From Flavobacteriales bacterium (GTDB lineage Bacteria; Bacteroidota; Bacteroidia; Flavobacteriales_F; PHOS-HE28), in NCBI GenBank assembly GCA_016719225.1, contig JADKAN010000005.1:186001-250000 (forward strand): a stretch of 64,000 bases of DNA, read 5' to 3'. Both the position numbers and the translations under genes were made by a program. The notes under the pieces were generated by a model. That model did no database searches and was not told the DNA's origin. It was given only the letters and a program-made list of their open reading frames with translations. Of the stretch, positions 27,388-33,799 are shown one piece after another (the first letter of the stretch is position 1; each line of letters starts with the position of its first letter).

Positions 27388-29208
27388 ATGCGTCAGTTCT
27401 TGAAGTTCATGCTCGCCTCCATGTTGGGGAGCTTCTTGCTGGGTATTGTCATGCTGATGTTGTTCTTCGGCGCCATTGCCGCGATAGGGAGCAAGTTCAG
27501 CTTGGAAACAAAGGCGACCGCGGTAGCGGACGGTTCCGTGCTCCGGATGCAACTGGACCGTGCTATTCTGGACAGGGGCAAGAAGAACCAATTCAATATT
27601 GATCTGGGGCCCTTTAGCAGCATAACCACTTTGGGCTTGGACGACATCCTTGCGGACATTGAGAAGGCCAAGCGTGATGACCGCATCAAAGGCATCTTCC
27701 TGGACTTGGGTATGGTGGATGCCAGCATGGCCACGAAAAAGGAGATCCGGGACAAGCTTGCCGAGTTCAAGGCCGAAAGTGGAAAGCCCGTGGTGGCTTT
27801 CGCCGATGTTTACACCCAAGGAAGCTACTACCTCGCCAGCGTGGCAGACAGGGTATACATGGCCCCGCAAGGTGATCTTGATTTCCGTGGTCTGCGCAGC
27901 GAGATGATGTTCTACACGGGCCTCTTTGAGAAGCTCGGAGTGGATGTGCAGTTCATCCGCGGCAGTGACAACAAGTACAAGAGCTATGGCGAGGCCTTTA
28001 CGCGAAAGGACATGAGTGAGGCCAACAAGGTGCAAGTGCGCGAATTGCTGGACGGCATTTGGAGCGGCTACCTTACCGATGTGGCTCCCCAACGCAAACT
28101 GGACCAAGCCCGTTTGGACACCATCGCGACGGACCTGTTGATCCGTAAAGCCAGTGATGCCGTGGCCGTGGGTATGGTGGACAGCCTGATGTACAGGGAC
28201 CAAGTGTTGGAAGCGATCAAGAACCGTATGGACCTGCCCGCCGACAAGGATGTGAAATTCACGGAGCTGCAAGATTACACCTCTGCCTATGTGGCTAAAA
28301 GCACCTTGGCCGCCAGCAGCGGGACTTCCGACTGGAAGAAGCCGAAAGTGGCTATTGTTTATGCTCAAGGCGATATTGTGGACGGCGATGGAGCCGGGGG
28401 AAGCATCGGCGGGGCCAGCCTTAGCGCTGCCATTCGCGAAGCCCGCAAGGACAGTACTGTTAAGGCCATCGTATTGCGTGTTAACAGCCCCGGTGGAAGC
28501 GGACTTGCAAGCGATATCATCTGGCGTGAAGTGATGCTTGCCAAGGCCGTGAAGCCCGTGGTGGTGAGCATGGGTGATCTGGCGGCAAGTGGTGGTTACT
28601 ACATCAGTTGTGCTGCTGACCGCATTTTCGCCGAACCGGTCACGATCACCGGAAGCATCGGCGTGTTCGGCATGATCCCGAACCTGCAAGGCTTCTTCAA
28701 CGATAAACTTGGCATCACGTTCGATGGTGTGCAGACCGGAAAATACTCCGGTATGCTCACGGTGAACAGGCCCTTGACCGTGGAAGAGAAGGGCATCATC
28801 CAAGGCTACATCGATAATTTCTATTCCACGTTCACACAGCGGGTCGCCGAAGGGCGGAAAATGACCGTGGCACAGGTGGATAGCATTGCCCAAGGGCGTG
28901 TTTGGACGGGTAAGGAAGCCATGCGCTTGGGCTTGGTGGATGAAATGGGCGGTCTGGAAGCGGCTACCCGCAATGCCGCCAAACGGGCCGGCCTGGATCC
29001 CGATGGTTTCCAAGTTGTGGGATTCCCTAAGGAAAAGGACCTTCTGGAGCAGATCCGCGAAAGCATGGGGTCAAGTGCCAAGACCTGGGTGGGTACGCAG
29101 GCCTTCGGTGCGGACCCTGACCTGCTTCACGTGTTTGATGCCGTTCGCAAGGTTAAGTCAATGACCGGCATCCAAGCACGGATGCCTTATGAACTGGACA
29201 TCCGCTGA
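27388..29208 (+). CDS. sppA: Signal peptide peptidase SppA, 67-kDa type
   Basis: 606 residues. One N-terminal transmembrane helix (~7-32) anchors the enzyme with the rest outside. Two tandem S49/ClpP-like domains are present, as in Escherichia coli SppA: N-terminal ~55-300, C-terminal ~320-560. The catalytic lysine is expected at K198 in Y-K-S-Y-G-E-A-F and the serine at S401 in A-A-S-G-G-Y-Y-I, so the dyad is intact. T-G-S-I-G-V-F and G-R-V-W-T-G-K-E-A are further family motifs. Degrades cleaved signal peptides in the inner membrane, which fits a genome with heavy Sec/T9SS export. Monocistronic; a long hairpin follows it. Confidence 0.96.
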   Translation: MRQFLKFMLASMLGSFLLGIVMLMLFFGAIAAIGSKFSLETKATAVADGSVLRMQLDRAILDRGKKNQFNIDLGPFSSITTLGLDDILADIEKAKRDDRIKGIFLDLGMVDASMATKKEIRDKLAEFKAESGKPVVAFADVYTQGSYYLASVADRVYMAPQGDLDFRGLRSEMMFYTGLFEKLGVDVQFIRGSDNKYKSYGEAFTRKDMSEANKVQVRELLDGIWSGYLTDVAPQRKLDQARLDTIATDLLIRKASDAVAVGMVDSLMYRDQVLEAIKNRMDLPADKDVKFTELQDYTSAYVAKSTLAASSGTSDWKKPKVAIVYAQGDIVDGDGAGGSIGGASLSAAIREARKDSTVKAIVLRVNSPGGSGLASDIIWREVMLAKAVKPVVVSMGDLAASGGYYISCAADRIFAEPVTITGSIGVFGMIPNLQGFFNDKLGITFDGVQTGKYSGMLTVNRPLTVEEKGIIQGYIDNFYSTFTQRVAEGRKMTVAQVDSIAQGRVWTGKEAMRLGLVDEMGGLEAATRNAAKRAGLDPDGFQVVGFPKEKDLLEQIRESMGSSAKTWVGTQAFGADPDLLHVFDAVRKVKSMTGIQARMPYELDIR

Positions 29209-29306
29209 TCACGGATCCCGGCACGTCGAAAGAGTATTCACGATCTGCTCTCCGCGGCTATTCGGCCCTGTTCCGGGACTTTGATCGCTAATGGATAAAA
29301 CGCACG

Positions 29307-29404
29307 AAAGGCCCGGCTTTCACCAGACCTTTCGGCATACCCATAAAACCAAAACCCGAGGAGTATAACGGGTGCCTTATGGGAAGGTTTCAATTCCGGC
29401 CTTT
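29307..29404. other. Long nested hairpin between sppA and the convergent DUF2797 gene
   Basis: Four stacked helices can be read: AAAGGCC+GG (29307-29316) with CCGGCCTTT (29396-29404), ACCTT (29327) with AAGGT (29384), CCCATAA (29340) with TTATGGG (29377), and CCCG (29355) with CGGG (29369). The outer stem is followed by TTTTG on the plus strand. It may be a bidirectional terminator for the two converging genes, a structured small RNA, or a short palindromic repeat. No gene lies in the interval. Confidence 0.5.
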
Positions 29405-29436
29405 TGTTATCCTTACTGCAGGTGTGGAACGAGACT

Positions 29437-30240
29437 TCAGTATTCCACTTCCACGTGATACCCCGTGTGGTTGCGCACGTTCAGTACGCGGCCGTCCGCC
29501 CAGACCAGGTATTGGCCCTTGATGCCGTGCAGCCTCCCTTCCAGCTCGGAGAGTTTCTCCAACTGCACGTTCACCAGCTTCGGAGGCAGGTCGTTGAGCG
29601 GGTAGGAGAGGCGTACGATCGGTGCGTCAGGCAGCAGATACTCGCGGAGCGCTTCGGTGGTTCGGGACATGGCGGTCATGCGTGCTTCCTCGAGCAGACC
29701 CTCCGCCTCCTTTCCGTCAGCAGTAAGCATGGCTTTCCACTGTGTGCGGTCCGCGAAGAGGCGTTTGAGGTCCACTTCCAGGGCACCAGCCAACTGTCGG
29801 TACGGTACGCGGGCAATGGGCACCGCCGCCACCGCGCCTTGATCGATCCAGCGCACTGGTGCTTGCGTACTGCGCGTTACACCGACTTTCACGCCGCCGG
29901 TATAGGACAGGTAAACGATGTGCTCCTGTAAGTGGTGTTCCCGTTCCCAATCCACGTCTCTTCCCATGCCCGAATGCGCTTGGCACAGTTCCGGGCGGAT
30001 GATGCACGGGCTGGCTTCCGGCGCGCTTTGGAGGCAGGGGTAACACGTACCTTGCCCGTAGAACTTCTTGACCCGCTTCCCGCAGCTCATACAGGTGCGT
30101 GCGCCGGTGAACCGTAGAGTGAAAGGAGCGCCGATGCGTTCCTTCATGGACAGGCCGCCAGTTTCCAAGGAAAGCCCATATTCCACGCAGCCGCCTTCAC
30201 CCACAATGGCCATCATTTTTCTCAGGGGCGTGCCGTCCAT
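29437..30240 (-). CDS. DUF2797 family protein
   Basis: 267 residues. Starts M-D-G-T-P-L-R-K-M, in line with homologues that begin with a short G-x-L-R-K-M motif. Residues 50-79 contain C-x2-C, C-x2-C and a further Cys (C50, C53, C66, C69, C79), likely a zinc site. The rest matches DUF2797: H-I-V-Y-L-S-Y-T-G-G-V-K-V-G-V-T-R, then W-I-D-Q-G-A, and Y-P-L-N-D-L-P-P-K-L. No enzymatic function is established; the central stretch resembles a GIY-YIG-like fold by pattern only. Divergent from the GH3 gene, an arrangement I expect in Flavobacteriales but cannot verify here. Confidence 0.88.
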   Translation of the reverse strand: MDGTPLRKMMAIVGEGGCVEYGLSLETGGLSMKERIGAPFTLRFTGARTCMSCGKRVKKFYGQGTCYPCLQSAPEASPCIIRPELCQAHSGMGRDVDWEREHHLQEHIVYLSYTGGVKVGVTRSTQAPVRWIDQGAVAAVPIARVPYRQLAGALEVDLKRLFADRTQWKAMLTADGKEAEGLLEEARMTAMSRTTEALREYLLPDAPIVRLSYPLNDLPPKLVNVQLEKLSELEGRLHGIKGQYLVWADGRVLNVRNHTGYHVEVEY

Positions 30241-30268
30241 TCGTGAAGCCGTGCTAACTTCCGCACGA

Positions 30269-30286
30269 AAGTAGTGGTCACTACTT
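30269..30286. promoter_or_regulatory. Perfect 8+8 dyad (possible operator) upstream of the GH3 gene
   Basis: AAGTAGTG, two spacer bases, CACTACTT. It lies 10 bp before the GH3 ATG and between two divergent genes. No T-run, so not a terminator. A regulator binding site or an mRNA 5' hairpin are both possible. Confidence 0.4.
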
Positions 30287-30296
30287 CCACCACCCG

Positions 30297-31808
30297 ATGC
30301 CCGTCAACGCCTTGTTCTCCTTCCTGATGAAGAAGCGGCTGCAGCAGATCGAGCTGTTCCGGGACCATCCGCACGAAGCCCAATTGGAGGTGTTCCAGCG
30401 GTTGGTGGACAATGCCCGCTACACCGCTTGGGGAAGGAAGTACGACTTTGCATCGATCACCAGCCCGGACCAGTTCCGCGAGCGTGTACCGTTGCAGGAT
30501 TATACGGATGTAAAACCCTGGGTGGACCGTATGCGTGGTGGGGAGCAGAACCTGCTTTGGCCCACGGACGTGAAATGGTTCGCAAAGAGCAGCGGCACCA
30601 CCAACGCTAAGAGCAAATTCATCCCTGTGAGCCGCGAGGCCTTGGAAGAATGCCATTACAAAGGCGGCAAGGACCTCTTGGCGCTGCATTATTCCATGCA
30701 TCCGCAAAGCCGCCTATACCAAGGCATGAACATGGTGGTGGGCGGAAGTAGCGCCATGGAACCCTTGCGCAATGATGCCTATTCCGGCGATCTCAGTGCC
30801 ATCATCATCCGCAACCTGCCCATTTGGGTGGAACTGCGCCGCACCCCAGTGCTGGAGACGGCGTTGATGGATAATTGGGAGGAAAAGGTGGAGCGCATGG
30901 CGCGTGAGACCATGCGTGAAGATGTCCGCAGCATTGCGGGCGTCCCTTCTTGGACGCTGGTGGTACTGAGGCGCATCCTGGAGATCACCGGCAAAAAGAA
31001 CATGCTGGAGGTTTGGCCCAACTTCGAGCTCTTCATGCATGGTGGAGTAAGCTTCAGGCCCTATGTGGAACAGTACCGCGCGTTGTTCCCCGCGCCGAAC
31101 ATGAACTATTTGGAGAGCTACAATGCCAGCGAGGGCTTCTTCGGAATAACCGACCGGCCAGGCTCCGATGATCTGCTGTTGATGCTGGATTACGGCATCT
31201 TCTTCGAGTTCATTCCCGTGGAGGACCTCGGGGCCGAGCAGCCTCGCACCAAGCTGTTGCACGAGGTGGAGACCTACCGTGACTATGCACTGGTCATCTC
31301 CACCAATGCAGGCCTGTGGCGTTACATGCCAGGGGATACGCTCCGGTTCACCAGCACGGATCCATACCGGATACAGGTGAGCGGGCGGACCAAGAGCTTC
31401 ATCAACGCCTTCGGGGAGGAGCTTATCGTGGAGAATGCCGAACGGGGTATCGAGGCCGCCTGCCGCACTACCGGCGCCGTAGTCTGCGACTATACGGCCG
31501 GACCCGTCTACATGGGTGATGATGCCCGGGGAGGCCATGAATGGGCCATCGAGTTCGAGCTGCCACCTAACGATCTGGAGCAGTTCACCACGGTGCTCGA
31601 TCACACCATGCGCGCCCTCAATAGTGATTACGACGCTAAACGGACCACCGGCATGGTCCTGCGCAGGCCCTTGGTGCACGCTATGCCGAAAGGCACCTTT
31701 CACGGCTGGTTGAAGGAACGCGGAAAGCTCGGTGGACAGAACAAGGTGCCGCGCCTATCCAACGACCGCGCGATCTTGGATCAATTGTTGCTCCCGGCCC
31801 AAGAATGA
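30297..31808 (+). CDS. GH3 auxin-responsive promoter family protein (acyl-adenylate-forming enzyme)
   Basis: 503 residues. N-terminus M-P-V-N-A-L-F-S-F-L-M-K-K-R-L-Q-Q-I-E matches bacterial GH3 proteins. ATP-binding motif 1 is W-F-A-K-S-S-G-T-T-N-A-K-S-K-F-I-P-V-S (~95-113); later motifs are N-Y-L-E-S-Y-N-A-S-E-G-F-F-G (~265-280) and L-W-R-Y-M-P-G-D-T-L-R-F (~340). GH3 enzymes adenylate a carboxylate and join it to an amine; plant members conjugate hormones to amino acids. The bacterial substrate is unknown. The gene overlaps the next by ATGA, so the downstream beta-propeller-like protein is translated with it. Confidence 0.93.
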   Translation: MPVNALFSFLMKKRLQQIELFRDHPHEAQLEVFQRLVDNARYTAWGRKYDFASITSPDQFRERVPLQDYTDVKPWVDRMRGGEQNLLWPTDVKWFAKSSGTTNAKSKFIPVSREALEECHYKGGKDLLALHYSMHPQSRLYQGMNMVVGGSSAMEPLRNDAYSGDLSAIIIRNLPIWVELRRTPVLETALMDNWEEKVERMARETMREDVRSIAGVPSWTLVVLRRILEITGKKNMLEVWPNFELFMHGGVSFRPYVEQYRALFPAPNMNYLESYNASEGFFGITDRPGSDDLLLMLDYGIFFEFIPVEDLGAEQPRTKLLHEVETYRDYALVISTNAGLWRYMPGDTLRFTSTDPYRIQVSGRTKSFINAFGEELIVENAERGIEAACRTTGAVVCDYTAGPVYMGDDARGGHEWAIEFELPPNDLEQFTTVLDHTMRALNSDYDAKRTTGMVLRRPLVHAMPKGTFHGWLKERGKLGGQNKVPRLSNDRAILDQLLLPAQE

Positions 31809-32611
31809 GGCGTTCCGCCCTTGCTTTTATCCTTCTGGCACCGTTGCTTGCAATGGCGCAAAACGATACGACACATTGGTCCTTGCAAGGCCGGTTCGAC
31901 CGGTTCACCACCGACGACCTCGGGAATTTATATACGCTGCAGGGTAACGATCTCGACCTGTATGATCGCACCGGTAGGCACTTGGCGCATAACAGCCTGA
32001 ACACCTTTGGTGCTATCGACCGCATCGATGCGTTTTCTTCCTTGAAGCCATTGATATTTTCACGTGCACAGGCCCAGCTTGCCCTGCTGGACAATACGCT
32101 CAGCATCCAAGGACCCGTGTTGGACCTCGCTTCGGCGGGTTGGCCCACGGTGGCGATCGCATGCATGGGCGTACAGAACAGATTCTGGTTTTTCGATGAG
32201 CGTGAAGGTGCGCTCGTGCGGACCGATGCACAACTAAGGCCCTTGGCCAATTCCGGTAGGCTCGACCAACTGCTTGGTGTGCTACCTCGGCCCACCTACA
32301 TGGAAGAGGCGAATGACCGCCTTTACATGGTGGACCCGGACAATGGCGTGTTTGTTTTCGACCTGTTCGGCACGTCGTTGCGCACGCTTCCCATTACAGG
32401 TGCTCGACATGTGGATGTGCGTGATGGTGGGGTATGGTACGTCGCCAACAACCATCTGCTGCGCTACGATCTGCTCACTTTGGCTACCGAGGAGGTCCCT
32501 TGGCCTTCGAACACGCAGGACGCCTCCATCAAGGTGCTCGATGCGCGCATTGAACATGGGCGTATGTACCGTCTTACGGCGGGCTTGATACTGGTGGATC
32601 AGTTGCCATAG
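31805..32611 (+). CDS. Secreted hypothetical protein, beta-propeller-like
   Basis: 268 residues. Short signal peptide (M-R-R-S-A-L-A-F-I-L-L-A-P-L-L-A-M-A before Q). The body has repeated short strands with D-x-x-G-N-L-Y-T-L, D-L-Y-D-R-T-G-R, V-F-D-L-F-G-T-S-L-R-T-L and V-W-Y-V-A-N-N-H-L-L-R-Y-D, the pattern of NHL/SMP-30-like propeller blades. No catalytic motif. The ATG overlaps the GH3 stop, indicating coupling. I do not recognise a named family; it could be an envelope partner of the GH3 product, which is only inference. Confidence 0.85.
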   Translation: MRRSALAFILLAPLLAMAQNDTTHWSLQGRFDRFTTDDLGNLYTLQGNDLDLYDRTGRHLAHNSLNTFGAIDRIDAFSSLKPLIFSRAQAQLALLDNTLSIQGPVLDLASAGWPTVAIACMGVQNRFWFFDEREGALVRTDAQLRPLANSGRLDQLLGVLPRPTYMEEANDRLYMVDPDNGVFVFDLFGTSLRTLPITGARHVDVRDGGVWYVANNHLLRYDLLTLATEEVPWPSNTQDASIKVLDARIEHGRMYRLTAGLILVDQLP

Positions 32612-32627
32612 GCCATTTTCGCAACAG

Positions 32628-32635
32628 TACTTTTG
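32628..32635 (+). promoter_or_regulatory. -7 promoter element (TACTTTTG) for the second deoxynucleoside kinase
   Basis: Exact TAnnTTTG match; a TTG at 32603-32605 lies 22 bp upstream as a possible -33 box. The next ATG is 60 bp downstream. Confidence 0.55.
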
Positions 32636-32695
32636 CACAGTTGTGGCAAGAGCCGCCGGGCGGGGTATTTTAGCCGTTCCTACACGTACAGCACC

Positions 32696-33406
32696 ATGCA
32701 CATCGCCATCGCCGGCAACATCGGCTCCGGAAAAACAACGTTGACCCAACTGCTGGCCAAGCACTACAAGTGGGACCGCCTTGAGGAGGCCGTGGACAAC
32801 AATCCATATCTCTTTGATTTCTACAAGGACATGCAGCGCTGGAGTTTCAACCTCCAGATCTTTTTCCTCAACTCACGCTTTGAGCAATTGCTGGAGATCC
32901 GCCGAAGTGGCCGGAACGTGGTGCAGGACCGCACCATCTACGAGGACGCATACATCTTCGCGCCCAACCTCCACGCCATGGGGCTGATGACCACCCGCGA
33001 TTACGAGAACTACTTCCGTCTGTTCAAGAACATGGACAGTGCCGTGGTGCCGCCTGATCTGATGATCTACCTCCGGGCCAGTGTGCCTAACTTGGTGGAG
33101 CAGATCGCTGAACGCGGCCGCGACTACGAAAGCACCATCAGCATAGATTATCTCAAGCGGTTGCAGGAACGCTACGAAGCGTGGATCACCACTTATGACA
33201 AAGGCAAGGTGCTCATCATCGATGTGGACGATAATTCCTTCCACACCAACCGTGAGGACCTGGGCAAGATCATCACCGCGATCGATGCGGAGATCCATGG
33301 CCTATTCCCCAACGAAGCGCAGATGAAGGCCTCGCCGGTAAAGAAGCTTGTTAAGCCGGATGCCAAGCTTGCCGTTAAGAAGAAGGAGGCGGTCAAGAAG
33401 AAGTAG
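32696..33406 (+). CDS. Deoxynucleoside kinase (second copy) with lysine-rich tail
   Basis: 236 residues from the ATG that places the P-loop G-N-I-G-S-G-K-T-T at residues 7-15, as usual. Further family motifs: E-E-A-V-D-N-N-P-Y-L-F-D-F-Y, F-L-N-S-R-F, V-V-Q-D-R-T-I-Y-E-D (D-R catalytic region) and the lid R-G-R-D-Y-E-S-T-I-S. It differs from the copy at 26113 in D-R-T-I-Y-E-D versus D-Y-S-I-G-K, so substrate ranges probably differ. The last ~25 residues are almost all Lys/Ala/Val (V-K-K-L-V-K-P-D-A-K), a basic tail not needed for the kinase fold. Function: ATP-dependent salvage of deoxynucleosides. Confidence 0.93.
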   Translation: MHIAIAGNIGSGKTTLTQLLAKHYKWDRLEEAVDNNPYLFDFYKDMQRWSFNLQIFFLNSRFEQLLEIRRSGRNVVQDRTIYEDAYIFAPNLHAMGLMTTRDYENYFRLFKNMDSAVVPPDLMIYLRASVPNLVEQIAERGRDYESTISIDYLKRLQERYEAWITTYDKGKVLIIDVDDNSFHTNREDLGKIITAIDAEIHGLFPNEAQMKASPVKKLVKPDAKLAVKKKEAVKKK

Positions 33407-33434
33407 TTGTCGGTTGTCGGTTGATGGTTGTCGG
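33407..33434. repeat. Four tandem heptads of TTGTCGG type
   Basis: TTGTCGG, TTGTCGG, TTGATGG, TTGTCGG follow directly after the kinase stop codon (TAG ending at 33406). The third unit differs by one base change pattern (TTGATGG). Could be a simple replication-slippage repeat or the edge of an intergenic repeat. Confidence 0.75.
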
Positions 33435-33740
33435 GCGTTCTCCTGTCCTCCAACATCTTTCTTTCTCTTCCACAGCAGGAGCACTGCCCTTGCTTGACCA
33501 GCGTGAGAGCCTGCGTCCAGTGATCTTCTTCTGACGGATCATCTCGGTGGACGTGGTACCAAGGTGGCGTGCCATGCCTGTGCCATTCAGCTTGCTTTCG
33601 GCAAAAAAGACTCACGCTATCGCCGCGCTCGGCGTCTGCCTTAAAAGTCGGTGTGATCAGCGCTTCGAATTCCTAGTCAATTTTAACGCAACGGAATGCC
33701 GGACCGCACCTCCGGTAATTCATAAACCAACCATCACTCG
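33435..33740. other. ~300-bp intergenic region without a supported gene
   Basis: Between two converging genes. Short frames present show no family motif or export signal. The stretch has ordinary composition; no tRNA or terminator for the upstream kinase was found apart from the shared hairpin at 33741. Confidence 0.45.
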
Positions 33741-33779
33741 CAAAAAGCGGCCCAGCGTATTGAACGCTGGGCCGCTTCA
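33741..33779 (-). terminator. Intrinsic terminator of the pyrophosphatase gene
   Basis: 13-bp stem AAGCGGCCCAGCG / CGCTGGGCCGCTT; on the minus strand it ends in TTTTTG. It begins about 20 bp beyond the stop codon at 33800 and could also stop plus-strand transcription from the kinase. Confidence 0.9.
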
Positions 33780-33799
33780 AACAATTGAAAATTAACCGA

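Noticed and set aside
27304..29013. 569-codon open frame on the minus strand
   Set aside because: Antisense to sppA, His-rich low-quality translation; a shadow frame.
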